From Pseudarthrobacter sp. SSS035 (GTDB lineage Bacteria; Actinomycetota; Actinomycetes; Actinomycetales; Micrococcaceae), in the NCBI RefSeq assembly GCF_023273875.1, contig NZ_CP096882.1, positions 2,852,001 to 2,916,000 of the forward strand: 64,000 nt of DNA, in the 5' to 3' direction. Positions within the stretch are counted from its first letter, which is position 1. Every line of letters begins with the position of its first letter. The position numbers and the translations under genes were made by a program. Below the pieces are notes generated by a model. The model was given only the letters and a program-made list of their open reading frames with translations. It was not told the DNA's origin and did no database searches. Of the stretch, positions 32,864 to 41,310 are shown one piece after another.

Positions 32864-33589
32864 GTGACTTCACTGGATTCATCTCCCCATGCTGTCCAAG
32901 GTGCAGAGGCTGGCCACAGTACACAGCCCGTCCATGGCGCCGAGTCCACCAAGCAAATACCGCCCGCAGCAGTGGCCCGGCTGACCATCTACCTGCGCGC
33001 CCTTAACACGCTGCTGTCCGACGGCATCGAACGGGTATCTTCGGAATCGCTGGCGGAAGCGTCAGGAGTGAGCTCGTCAACCCTGCGCAAGGACCTTTCC
33101 TATGTGGGTTCCTACGGCACGCGCGGAGTGGGCTACGAAGTGCAGTACCTGAGCCGTCACATCTCCGCGGCCCTGGGGCTGACCCATGACTGGAAGGTCG
33201 CCATTGTTGGCGCGGGTAACCTCGGCAAGGCCCTGGCCCGTTACGGCGGCTTCGAGTCCCGCGGGTTTGACGTCGTGGCAATTTTCGACGCCGACCAGAT
33301 GGTGGTGGGCAATGAGGTGGGCTGGCTGCGCGTCAGCGACGCTGCGGACATGGAGGCCGTGTTGCAGCGGACGGGCGCCAACATGGTGGTCCTGGCACTT
33401 CCGGCCCACGTGGCGCAGGCCGTGTGCGACCGCGTGGTGGCGGCGGGTGTCCACAGCATCCTGAGCTTCGCCCCCGTTATGCTGCAGGTCCCCGAGGGCG
33501 TCAACCTCCGCAAGGTGGATATGGCCACTGAACTGCAGATCCTCGCCTATCACGCACAACGGGCGCAGACCCCAGACCAGACCGCCTAG
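32864..33589 (+). CDS. rex: Redox-sensing transcriptional repressor Rex
   Basis: A 241-residue NADH/NAD+-sensing repressor that controls respiratory genes. The N-terminal winged helix is PPAAVARLTIYLRALNTLLSDG through VSSSTLRKDLSYVGSYGTRGVGYEV. The Rossmann domain has VAIVGAGNLGKALARYGGFESRGFDVVAIFDAD. GTG at 32864 with GGAGGGG upstream is chosen; an upstream in-frame ATG would swallow this ribosome site. The C-terminal domain-swap helix is present. The nearby cytochrome c biogenesis operon is a plausible but unproven target. No obvious Rex operator was seen adjacent. Confidence 0.92.
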   Translation: MTSLDSSPHAVQGAEAGHSTQPVHGAESTKQIPPAAVARLTIYLRALNTLLSDGIERVSSESLAEASGVSSSTLRKDLSYVGSYGTRGVGYEVQYLSRHISAALGLTHDWKVAIVGAGNLGKALARYGGFESRGFDVVAIFDADQMVVGNEVGWLRVSDAADMEAVLQRTGANMVVLALPAHVAQAVCDRVVAAGVHSILSFAPVMLQVPEGVNLRKVDMATELQILAYHAQRAQTPDQTA

Positions 33590-33646
33590 TTCGTCGGCGG
33601 CTGATGGGGCCCACGCCCGTTAGGGTGTGGATGCGGCTCGTTGGTA

Positions 33647-34393
33647 CTACTGCCCGTAGGGGTTGCCAGGCGTGGTGCCCGGGGCGCCGTACGGGTTAGC
33701 GAACGGCTGCTGCTTGCGGAAGTACGGGGCCGCGGCCGGCAGGTAGAGCAGCACGATAGCTGCGATCCCGGCCAGCGTCCCCACGGTTCCGAGGCTCGGT
33801 GGTCCGAAGAGGCCGAAAATGGACAGTGCCGCGAAAACGGTGCCGAGGATGCGGGCCCAGTTCTTGCCCTTTCGGACGAAGAACGCCACCAGCGCGTACA
33901 ACCCAGCGCCGATGATGGCGAAGACCACGAGCGATCCGGCGAGGACACCCTTGAAATCGTCGAAGGCAAACTCCGTGCCGGTAGCGCCACCGCTGCGCAT
34001 GGCGTCTTCGAAGGCGCGGCGCATCGCCGGGTCATCGAGCATGCCAATGCCCATCAGCAGGCTGATGACATACACAGCACCCGCGCCGATCAGCAGCCAG
34101 AACGAGATGTTGACCAGCTGGGGAATCCCGTTGGATCCCGCGGCCTGCGGCTGTTCGGACGGGTACTGCGCGTAGGGGGACTGTCCGTACGGCTGCTGGC
34201 CATAGGGCGGAGGTGTGGGCTGGCCGAACTGCGGCGGGGTGTTCTGCCCATACTGCGGGGCGTTCTGCCCGTACTGCGGCGCCGGGGGAGTCTGCTGGCC
34301 ATACTGCGGGGCGTTTTGCCCGTACTGCGGCGCCGGCGGCTGGTTGCCGGGCTCGGGCTCGTTCGGGACGGGAGGCGGGACGGGCGTGCTCAT
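33647..34393 (-). CDS. Membrane protein with Gln/Pro/Tyr/Gly-rich N-terminus
   Basis: A 248-residue protein. Residues ~1-85 are disordered and repetitive (PQYGQNAPQYGQ-type repeats), and the remainder has about four transmembrane segments, e.g. ISFWLLIGAGAVYVISLLMGI and LVVFAIIGAGLYALVAFFV. This architecture (disordered QPYG tail plus a DUF4064-like four-helix domain) is common in actinobacteria and of unknown function. The neighbouring gene at 34573 shows the same architecture and may be a diverged relative. Single-gene transcript likely, convergent with rex. Confidence 0.7.
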   Translation of the reverse strand: MSTPVPPPVPNEPEPGNQPPAPQYGQNAPQYGQQTPPAPQYGQNAPQYGQNTPPQFGQPTPPPYGQQPYGQSPYAQYPSEQPQAAGSNGIPQLVNISFWLLIGAGAVYVISLLMGIGMLDDPAMRRAFEDAMRSGGATGTEFAFDDFKGVLAGSLVVFAIIGAGLYALVAFFVRKGKNWARILGTVFAALSIFGLFGPPSLGTVGTLAGIAAIVLLYLPAAAPYFRKQQPFANPYGAPGTTPGNPYGQ

Positions 34394-34572
34394 GAGCGGT
34401 CCTTTGCAGGTCGGATGTCAGTTCGGCTGCTGGGTGCAGTCCAACTGGCCTGCCCCCAGTACGGCTTAGTTCCCACCGTACCCCCGGCGCGTGCCGCGGG
34501 GGATCATTCCGGAGAGGTATTCCCACAGAACTCAGCGGGGTTGCGCAAGACTGTGTTTCTACTGGATCCGGT

Positions 34573-35331
34573 CTACGCGCGGCCCTTGACGGAGTTGAAC
34601 CAGGCCTGCGAGTTCGGCAGCCACATGAGCACCGTTGCCGCGGCGCTGATGAGGAAGCCCAGCCAGTTGTTGCCGATGCCTTGGCCCATGCCGCCGCCGC
34701 CCACGCTGCCGCCAAGCACGGCGAGCACCAGCGAAACGCCGGCCACGATGGTGAGCGCAAGTCTTGCCCATTCCTTGCCCTCCTTCATCTTCAGGACCAG
34801 GACAATCTGGGCCGCCGCCAGGGCCAGTGCCACCAGGACCAGAAGGAGGATCACCGCAGCCAATCCGGGCGCCACGGTGAACATTGCAAGGGTGACAAGC
34901 CCTCCGAACAGGCCGCCCAACACACCCAGCATGCCGCCGATGAGCCAGATCCAGTACGAGACCTTGAGCTCGGTGGGCAGCCCGGTCACGCTGAACATGC
35001 CGGAGAACCCGGCCTTGGGCATAACGTCGTTGAAGTTGCGGGGGCCGTCGGTTGGCATCTCAAAGCGGAAGCCGCCCGGCTGGCCCGGCTGGTTGTATGG
35101 CTGGCCGGGCTGGTTGTATGGCTGGCCGGGCTGCGGGTAGGCCTGTCCCGGCTGGGGATAAGTCGGGCCCGGCTGCGGGTAGGCCTGCGGCGGCTGGTAG
35201 CCCGCCGGCGGAACACTGCCGGCAGGGGGAACGTTAGTGACAGGCGGCTGAGAGATAGGCGGCTGGGCGCCGGGCGGCTGGGCGCCGGGCTGCTGGGGCT
35301 GCTGTGGCTGCGGTACTTCACTGTTGCTCAT
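34573..35331 (-). CDS. Membrane protein with Pro/Gln/Tyr-rich N-terminus
   Basis: A 252-residue protein whose first ~95 residues are Pro/Gln/Gly/Tyr-rich with YNQPGQP repeats. It continues with LKVSYWIWLIGGMLGVLGGLFGGLVTLAMF and two further membrane segments, and ends in QAWFNSVKGRA. Same architecture as the downstream gene at 33647; both are on the minus strand. The ATG at 35329-35331 is chosen over a GTG nine bases upstream. Function unknown; the tail suggests interaction at the inner membrane surface or cell envelope. Confidence 0.7.
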   Translation of the reverse strand: MSNSEVPQPQQPQQPGAQPPGAQPPISQPPVTNVPPAGSVPPAGYQPPQAYPQPGPTYPQPGQAYPQPGQPYNQPGQPYNQPGQPGGFRFEMPTDGPRNFNDVMPKAGFSGMFSVTGLPTELKVSYWIWLIGGMLGVLGGLFGGLVTLAMFTVAPGLAAVILLLVLVALALAAAQIVLVLKMKEGKEWARLALTIVAGVSLVLAVLGGSVGGGGMGQGIGNNWLGFLISAAATVLMWLPNSQAWFNSVKGRA

Positions 35332-35374
35332 GGGTCTCACTGTAGACCGCGTGTCCGCCTGTATCTAGGGGATT

Positions 35375-35426
35375 AAACAAAGCGCCCCGGCCGCCAGATT
35401 CCGGGGAAGTGGCGGCCGGGGTGCTT
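35375..35426 (-). terminator. Terminator downstream of yceI
   Basis: A 15-base stem (GCGCCCCGGCCGCCA with TGGCGGCCGGGGTGC, one G-T pair) lies just past the YceI stop. On the minus strand it is followed by TTTGTTTAA. It separates YceI from the membrane-protein gene downstream in the same direction. Confidence 0.8.
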
Positions 35427-35437
35427 CGGGAGAAAAG

Positions 35438-35986
35438 CTAGGCTGCGGGCGCGATGAACGCGAGCTCCAGATTGACGGCAACCTTATCGCTGACCAGCAC
35501 GCCGCCGGCTTCCAGGACAGCGTTCCAGGTCAGGCCGAAGTCCTTGCGGCTGATGGTGGTTTCGGCGGAGACGCCGGCGCGGGTCAGGCCGAACGGGTCC
35601 ACGGCCACGCCGTTGAACTCGGTCTCGAGGGCAACGGCGCGGGTGACGCCCTTGATAGTGAGGTCCCCGGTCAGCTCGTAGCTGTTGCCCTTGGCCACGA
35701 GGCCGTTGGAGACAAAGGAGATTTCCGGGAAGGTCTCGACGTCGAAGAAGTCTTCGCCGCGGACGTGGCCGTCGCGGTTGACATCGCCGGAGTCGAAGCT
35801 GGCGGTCTGGATGGTGGCGCTGATCTTGGAATCGGCCACGTTGTCGGCGAGGTCCAGGGTTGCCGCGGCATCCTTGAACTGGCCGCGGACCTTGCTGATG
35901 CCTGCGTGCCGGACGGTGAAGGCGATCTCGCTGTGCGAGTTGTCGAGGGTCCAGGTGCCGGTGGTGACGTCTGCGGGAAGAGCCAT
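35438..35986 (-). CDS. YceI-family protein
   Basis: A 182-residue lipocalin-like protein of the YceI family, thought to bind isoprenoid or amphipathic lipids. Motifs include TGTWTLDNSHSEIAFTVRHAGISKVRGQF, DFFDVETFPEISF and RKDFGLTWNAVLEAGGVLVSDKV. No signal peptide is present, so it is probably cytoplasmic, unlike E. coli YceI. AAGGAGA precedes the ATG. Two palindromes upstream suggest regulation by a MarR-like or other dimeric repressor. Confidence 0.9.
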   Translation of the reverse strand: MALPADVTTGTWTLDNSHSEIAFTVRHAGISKVRGQFKDAAATLDLADNVADSKISATIQTASFDSGDVNRDGHVRGEDFFDVETFPEISFVSNGLVAKGNSYELTGDLTIKGVTRAVALETEFNGVAVDPFGLTRAGVSAETTISRKDFGLTWNAVLEAGGVLVSDKVAVNLELAFIAPAA

Positions 35987-36042
35987 GGTGTTTCTCCTTG
36001 GGTTTGTCGGGTGGTGCTTCCGGATAGCTTGACGCTTCATCT

Positions 36043-36056
36043 GTTGAATCATCAAC
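36043..36056 (-). promoter_or_regulatory. Palindrome GTTGAATCATCAAC upstream of yceI
   Basis: Half-sites GTTGA and TCAAC with a four-base centre, 57 bases upstream of the YceI ATG. The TTGA-N4-TCAA form is typical of MarR-family operators. A second, different palindrome lies 20 bases beyond. Inferred from symmetry. Confidence 0.5.
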
Positions 36057-36075
36057 TATCCGCTGCATCCAGTAT

Positions 36076-36095
36076 AAACATGCGTTTGCATGTTT
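36076..36095. promoter_or_regulatory. Palindrome AAACATGC-GTTT-GCATGTTT
   Basis: Perfect eight-base arms around a four-base centre, in the divergent region between yceI and the phosphatase/cytochrome c biogenesis operon. The 20-base span on one face of DNA fits a dimeric repressor. Which gene it controls is unclear. Confidence 0.5.
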
Positions 36096-36188
36096 TGTTC
36101 CCGGTTCCGGAACATTTTTCCAAAAATTTGAGTTCTACTGGATGTAGAAGATTTCGGATCGCACGCCATCTTTGAGAAACTGGTAAAC

Positions 36189-36869
36189 ATGCCCCAATCC
36201 ACTGTCCATCTGCTCCGCCACGGCGAGGTCCACAATCCTGACCGCGTTCTGTACGGCAGGCTGCCCGAATTCCACCTCTCCGAGCTAGGCCGGGAAATGG
36301 CGCAGATGCTCGCCGAACACTTCGCCGAACGTGCCGCGCGCGGGGCCAGGATCGTCTATCTTGCGGCGTCGCCGCTGGTCAGGGCGCAGGAAACAGCGGC
36401 CCCCACGGCAGAGGCGCTTGGTCTGGAACTCCACACGGACAGCCGCATCATTGAAGCGGAAAACTACTTCCAGGGCATGAAGGTCACCAAGGCCGAGCTC
36501 CGGAAGCCCAAGCACTGGCCCCACCTGGTCAACCCGTTCCGGCCGTCCTGGGGCGAACCGTACAAGGCGCAGGCCGCGCGCGTTATGTCAGCTGTTGAGG
36601 ACGCCCGGCTCCGGGCCATCGAACTGGCCGCCGGCGACTACGGAACCGGCGGCCCGGAAGCCATCATGGTCAGCCACCAGCTCCCCATCTGGGCCACCCG
36701 CCTCAGCGCCGAAGGCAGGCCGCTGTGGCATGACCCGCGCAAACGCGAGTGCACGCTGACGTCCATCACCTCCCTGGTGTTCGACGACGACGGCTCGCTC
36801 CTGCGCGTTGAGTACAGTGAGCCCGCTGCCGTACTTCTTCCCGGTGCCGCCAGCACCCCCGGAGCCTGA
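36189..36869 (+). CDS. Histidine phosphatase-family protein
   Basis: A 226-residue phosphoglycerate mutase-like phosphatase. The catalytic motif is HLLRHGEVHNPDRVLYGRLPEFHLSELGREMA (Arg-His-Gly), with YLAASPLVRAQETAAP and the second His in MVSHQLPIWATRL. First gene of an operon with tlpA-like, ccdA, resB and ccsB genes, as in mycobacteria (Rv0525-Rv0529). Its substrate and link to cytochrome c biogenesis are unknown. The tlpA-like gene follows after one base. Confidence 0.88.
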   Translation: MPQSTVHLLRHGEVHNPDRVLYGRLPEFHLSELGREMAQMLAEHFAERAARGARIVYLAASPLVRAQETAAPTAEALGLELHTDSRIIEAENYFQGMKVTKAELRKPKHWPHLVNPFRPSWGEPYKAQAARVMSAVEDARLRAIELAAGDYGTGGPEAIMVSHQLPIWATRLSAEGRPLWHDPRKRECTLTSITSLVFDDDGSLLRVEYSEPAAVLLPGAASTPGA

Positions 36870-36870
36870 C

Positions 36871-37506
36871 ATGGCTGACCCTCGCGCAACATCCCGCGCA
36901 ATTTCAGGCACGGCGTCCCGCCGTGCCGTTCTCGCGGCCGGCGGCGCCGCCCTGACCGCCCTGACCCTGGGGCTGTCCGCCTGTGCGCAGGAAGACGCCC
37001 TCGCCAAGCAGGCCAAGGCCGGCGACAACAAGAACTACGTGGCCGGGGACGGCTCGGTGACCGAGTTCACCGCGGCGGACCGCAAGGCCGCCGTCGCGAT
37101 TAACGGCACGCTGTTCAACGGCACCCAGATAGCCCCAGCGGACTTCCAGGGCAAGGTGACCGTCCTGAACTTCTGGTTCGCCGCCTGCGCACCCTGCCGC
37201 GTTGAAGCACCCATCTTGGAAGAGCTGCACCAGGACTTCAAGGACCAGGGCGTGCAGTTCTTTGGCGTCAACCTCCGCGATGAAAAAGGCACCGCAGAGG
37301 CCTTCGACAAGACCTTCAACCTGACCTACCCCAGCTTCGACGACAAGAACGGCGGCGTGCTCCTGGCCGTCTCCGGGCTGGTCCCGCCGGGTGCGGTCCC
37401 CACCACTCTTGTCCTGGACAAGCAGGGCCGCGTTGCCTCCCGCGTGCTGGGCGAAATCCAGAAGGGCACCCTCAAAGCCCTCATCACCGCCGCCGTGGCA
37501 GAGTAG
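36871..37506 (+). CDS. TlpA/ResA-like thiol-disulfide lipoprotein
   Basis: A 211-residue envelope thioredoxin. The N-terminus has SRRAVLAAGGAALTALTLGLSAC, a twin-arginine-like pair and a lipobox LSAC. The redox site is WFAACAPCRVEAPILEEL (Cys-Ala-Pro-Cys), and the cis-Pro region is PPGAVPTTLVLDKQGRV. It likely keeps apocytochrome c haem-binding cysteines reduced, receiving electrons from CcdA. ATG follows the phosphatase stop by one base; an in-frame extension upstream overlaps that gene. Confidence 0.9.
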   Translation: MADPRATSRAISGTASRRAVLAAGGAALTALTLGLSACAQEDALAKQAKAGDNKNYVAGDGSVTEFTAADRKAAVAINGTLFNGTQIAPADFQGKVTVLNFWFAACAPCRVEAPILEELHQDFKDQGVQFFGVNLRDEKGTAEAFDKTFNLTYPSFDDKNGGVLLAVSGLVPPGAVPTTLVLDKQGRVASRVLGEIQKGTLKALITAAVAE

Positions 37507-37521
37507 CGGCGGCCCCGGACC

Positions 37522-38277
37522 GTGAACAGCCCTTTCGCCGAAACCATCCTGAACGGCTCGCTCCTGCTTGCCATCCCGGTGGCGCTGCTCGCCGGTCTGG
37601 TGTCCTTCCTGTCGCCGTGCGTGCTGCCCCTGGTGCCCGGCTACCTGGGCTACGTCACCGGCTTGAGCGGCGTGGACCTGGAGAAGCAGAAGCGCGGCCG
37701 GATGCTGGCGGGCATCGGGCTTTTTGTGCTGGGGTTCTCGGTGATTTTCGTGCTTCTGGGCGGCGCGTTCGGCCAGCTCGGCACCCTGATCACCGGCTCG
37801 CAGAATGCCTGGATCACCCAGCTGCTGGGGCTCCTGGTCATCCTCATGGGCGTGGTATTTATGGGCGGTTTCGGCTGGCTGCAGCGTGATGCGAAGATCC
37901 ATGCCAAGCCGCCGGCCGGCCTGTGGGGCGCGCCGTTGCTGGGCCTCACGTTCGGCCTGGGCTGGGCCCCGTGCATCGGGCCCACCTACTCTGCCGTCCA
38001 GCTCCTGAGCCTGTCCGGCGGTTCCTCCGCAGCCAAGGGTGCCTTACTGGCATTTGTCTACAGCCTGGGCCTGGGCATCCCGTTCCTGCTGATCGCCCTG
38101 GCAGTGCGGCGCGGCATGGGCGTGATGTCCTTCTTCCGCACGCACCGCCTGGCCATCCAGCGGATCGGCGGCGGGATCCTGGTGGTGCTGGGCCTGCTGA
38201 TGGCCAGCGGCGTCTGGGGCACCTGGGTCACCGAGTTGCAGTACTGGTTCCAAACCGATGTGAAGTTGCCGATCTGA
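37522..38277 (+). CDS. ccdA: Cytochrome c biogenesis protein CcdA
   Basis: A 251-residue six-helix membrane protein that carries reducing equivalents across the membrane. Signature regions are AGLVSFLSPCVLPLVPGYLGYVTG with one of the redox cysteines, and LTFGLGWAPCIGPTYSAV with the other. GTG start at 37522, 15 bases after the tlpA-like stop. The stop overlaps the resB ATG (TGATG), indicating coupled translation. Confidence 0.92.
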   Translation: MNSPFAETILNGSLLLAIPVALLAGLVSFLSPCVLPLVPGYLGYVTGLSGVDLEKQKRGRMLAGIGLFVLGFSVIFVLLGGAFGQLGTLITGSQNAWITQLLGLLVILMGVVFMGGFGWLQRDAKIHAKPPAGLWGAPLLGLTFGLGWAPCIGPTYSAVQLLSLSGGSSAAKGALLAFVYSLGLGIPFLLIALAVRRGMGVMSFFRTHRLAIQRIGGGILVVLGLLMASGVWGTWVTELQYWFQTDVKLPI

Positions 38278-40031
38278 TGAGCGAGCGCGTGAAAGCAAAC
38301 AAAAAGTCCCCGGCACCCGTTGCCGCCGCCAAAACTGAGGCGGCGCTGCCAGTCCTGGGGCCGGTGGAGATGCTGCGTTGGGCCTGGACCCAGCTGACCA
38401 GCATGCGCACGGCGCTGTTCCTGCTGCTGCTCCTGGCCGTCGCCGCGGTGCCCGGATCGCTGTTCCCGCAGCGCCCGGCCAACCCGTCCATCGTGACGCA
38501 GTACATCAAGGACAACCCGGACTACGGGAAGCTGCTGGATATCCTGCAACTCTACGACGTCTACTCCTCGGCCTGGTTCTCGGCCATCTACATCCTGCTG
38601 TTCATCTCGCTGATCGGCTGTGTGGTCCCGCGCGCCATCGCCCACTACAAGGCGATGCGCTCCCAGCCGCCGCGGACCCCCAAACGTCTCTCCCGCCTTC
38701 CCGAGTACGGCACACTGGTGGTTCCCGCCGACGCCGGCCTCCCGGCGTCGGACGCCATCCGCAGCGCCGCCGGGGTGCTGAAGAAGCGCGGCTACCGCGT
38801 TGAAGTGAGGGACGACGGCGCGCGGCCGTCTTTGGGTGCCGAGCGCGGCTTTGCCAAGGAAGTGGGGAACCTGGTGTTCCACACGTCGCTGATCGGCGTG
38901 CTGGTTTCGGTGGCCGTGGGCGGCCTGTTCGGCTACAGCGGCCAGCGCATCCTGGTGGAGGGCGACACCTTCGTGAACACCCTGGTGGGCTACGACCAGT
39001 TCACCCCCGGCACCAACTTCCAGTCCAGCCAGCTGCAGCCGTATTCCATTCAGCTGGACAAATTCGACGTCTTGTTTGACCGCGAATCACCGGGCAAAAT
39101 CGGTCAGCCCATCGACTTCAACGCCGAAGTCACCACCCGGGAAACCCCGGACTCGCCCGCCAAGCAGGAAGTCCTGAAGGTCAACGATCCCGTGACCCTG
39201 GGCGGCACCAGCATCTACCTCACCGGCAACGGCTACGCGCCCGTGGTGACCATCCGTGACGGCGCCGGCAACGTGGCCATGCAGGGTCCCGTGGTGGCCA
39301 AGCTCCAGGGCGACAACTACTACTCGTCCCTGGTGATCAAGGTCCCCGACGCCCGGCCCGACCAGCTGGGCTTCGTGGGGTTCTTCCTGCCCACGGCGTT
39401 TATCACCGAGGAGGGCGTGTCCTTCAGCGGCGATCCGGACCTGTTCAACCCGCAGCTGACCCTGAACTCCTACTTCGGGGACCTGGGCCTGGACGCCGGC
39501 TCGCCGCAGAACGTCTTTGAACTCGACGTCAGTGACCTCACGCCGCTGAACGCCCGCAACCTGGACGCCGGCGGCATCACCCTGGCTCCGGGCAGCACCT
39601 ACACCCTGCCGGACGGCAAGGGCAGCATCAGCTTTGACAGCGTCAAGCGGTACGTGGGCGTGGACATCCACCACAACCCGGGCCAGCTCTACGCCCTAAT
39701 TTTCGCGCTGCTGGCCGTGGGCGGCCTGATCGTCTCGCTCTACGTCAACCGGCGCCGCGTCTGGGTGCGGACCGGGACCCACGAGGACGGCCGCACCATG
39801 GTGGAGTACGGCCTGCTTGCCCGCGGTGAGGACCACCGGCTCGCCGCGGAAGCGGTTGCCGTCAGGAAGCTGCTGTCCGAAGAGTGGCAGCTTGCGGATT
39901 CCGATTCCGGCGAATCTGCTGACGGTTCCGATTCCAGCGTCACCCAGCAAACTCCCAGCCGCCAGGGCGATAATGGCGCAGACTCTGTCACCACCCCAGC
40001 GGGCCCCACCGGGCCGAAAAAGGACCAGTAA
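38277..40031 (+). CDS. resB: Cytochrome c biogenesis protein ResB
   Basis: A 584-residue membrane protein of system II cytochrome c maturation. Three N-terminal helices start at LTSMRTALFLLLLLAVAAVPGSLFPQRP and continue through SAIYILLFISLIGCVVPRAIAHYKAM; a large extracytoplasmic domain follows, and the fourth helix is LYALIFALLAVGGLIVSLYVNRRRVWV. The C-terminal tail is Ser/Asp-rich. With CcsB it exports haem and ligates it to apocytochrome. Start ATG overlaps the ccdA stop by one base; an earlier frame extension lies inside ccdA. Confidence 0.92.
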   Translation: MSERVKANKKSPAPVAAAKTEAALPVLGPVEMLRWAWTQLTSMRTALFLLLLLAVAAVPGSLFPQRPANPSIVTQYIKDNPDYGKLLDILQLYDVYSSAWFSAIYILLFISLIGCVVPRAIAHYKAMRSQPPRTPKRLSRLPEYGTLVVPADAGLPASDAIRSAAGVLKKRGYRVEVRDDGARPSLGAERGFAKEVGNLVFHTSLIGVLVSVAVGGLFGYSGQRILVEGDTFVNTLVGYDQFTPGTNFQSSQLQPYSIQLDKFDVLFDRESPGKIGQPIDFNAEVTTRETPDSPAKQEVLKVNDPVTLGGTSIYLTGNGYAPVVTIRDGAGNVAMQGPVVAKLQGDNYYSSLVIKVPDARPDQLGFVGFFLPTAFITEEGVSFSGDPDLFNPQLTLNSYFGDLGLDAGSPQNVFELDVSDLTPLNARNLDAGGITLAPGSTYTLPDGKGSISFDSVKRYVGVDIHHNPGQLYALIFALLAVGGLIVSLYVNRRRVWVRTGTHEDGRTMVEYGLLARGEDHRLAAEAVAVRKLLSEEWQLADSDSGESADGSDSSVTQQTPSRQGDNGADSVTTPAGPTGPKKDQ

Positions 40032-41155
40032 TGCCGTTCGCCATCAACGAAACCATGGGCCAGTACAGCGAGCTGTTTATGCTGCTCGCCGCCGGCACGT
40101 ACACCGTGGCCTTCATCGCCTTCGCCTGGGACCTCGCGAAGAGCAGCAAGGCGCTGCGCGCCATTGACCTGAAGGCGGCCGAGGTTGCCGGGACCAAGGT
40201 GCCCGCGATGGCCGGCGCCGGTGCGTCTGCTGGTTCTGCCGCGGCAGCCGGCAATGTGGCAGCGGACAGGGTGGACTCGCACCTGGCCGGACCTGTGGGC
40301 CGGGCCGAGCGGCCGTCGTCGTCCGTGGCCAAGCGGGGCGGCGACGCTTCCGGGGCAGGGCAGACGGCCGACGCCGATATGCGCTATGCGGCGGAACGCC
40401 GCGTTCCGGCGCGGGTCGCCGTTGCCCTCACCGTCCTCGGCGTGCTGATCCATGCCGCCGGCGTCATCACGCGTGCCGTGGGTGCAGGCCGGGTGCCGTG
40501 GGGCAACATGTACGAGTTCCTGACCACCGGCGCCTTTGTGGCCGTGGCGGTTTTCCTGCTGGTGCTGATCCGCCGCGACCTGCGGTTCCTGGGCACGTTT
40601 GTGGTGGGCCTGGCCATCATCATGCTGGTGGCCGCCTCGGTTGCTTACTGGACCCCCGTGGGCCACCTGGTCCCTGCGCTGCAGAGCTACTGGCTGATCA
40701 TCCACGTCTCCATCGCGGTGCTCTCCTCCGCGCTCTTCACCCTCACGTTCGCCATGTCCGCCCTGCAACTCGTGCAGTCCCACCGGCAAAAGACGGTGGC
40801 AGCCGGTGGTGCGGACAAGCTTGGTTTTATGCGCCTGGTTCCGTCGGCACTGAGCCTGGAAAACCTGTCCTACCGCATCAACGCCATCGCCTTCATCGGC
40901 TGGACCTTCACCCTCATGTTCGGTGCCATCTGGGCTGAAAAAGCCTGGGGCCGGTTCTGGGGCTGGGACACCAAAGAAGTCTGGACGTTCGTGATCTGGG
41001 TGGTCTACGCGGGCTACCTGCACGCCCGCGCCACGCGTGGCTGGACCGGCACCCGCGCCGCGTGGCTGTCGATCGTCGGCTACCTCTGCGTGGTCTTCAA
41101 TTTCACCATCGTCAACCAGTTCTTTAACGGTCTGCACTCCTATTCGGGCCTCTGA
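40031..41155 (+). CDS. ccsB: Cytochrome c biogenesis protein CcsB (ResC/CcsA-type)
   Basis: A 374-residue haem-handling membrane protein. About eight helices are predicted, with an Ala/Gly-rich cytoplasmic loop near residues 55-120. The WWD-type haem-binding motif is WGRFWGWDTKEVWTFVIW, and conserved His residues occur in IHVSIAVL and LIHAAGV segments. It is the last gene of the operon; its ATG overlaps the resB stop by one base. Downstream, synteny with the usual actinobacterial order is interrupted by the Hsp70-dynamin block. Confidence 0.92.
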   Translation: MPFAINETMGQYSELFMLLAAGTYTVAFIAFAWDLAKSSKALRAIDLKAAEVAGTKVPAMAGAGASAGSAAAAGNVAADRVDSHLAGPVGRAERPSSSVAKRGGDASGAGQTADADMRYAAERRVPARVAVALTVLGVLIHAAGVITRAVGAGRVPWGNMYEFLTTGAFVAVAVFLLVLIRRDLRFLGTFVVGLAIIMLVAASVAYWTPVGHLVPALQSYWLIIHVSIAVLSSALFTLTFAMSALQLVQSHRQKTVAAGGADKLGFMRLVPSALSLENLSYRINAIAFIGWTFTLMFGAIWAEKAWGRFWGWDTKEVWTFVIWVVYAGYLHARATRGWTGTRAAWLSIVGYLCVVFNFTIVNQFFNGLHSYSGL

Positions 41156-41310
41156 ACTGGGGTTTCTCCGGCTCGCCTTGGCAACAGTGCACTGATACGC
41201 CAATCGATGTATGAATAAGGGTGTTGCCCCGCAGACGGTGATGCTACCTTGGTGGGAGTTGTCAGTGATGAAGCTCGCAGACAGCTAGTTGCGTTTTTGC
41301 CGAGGTGCCC

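Noticed and set aside
34200..34370. Short direct repeats considered as a regulatory iteron array
   Set aside because: They lie within the coding sequence for the PQYGQNAP tail of the membrane protein and follow its codon phase.
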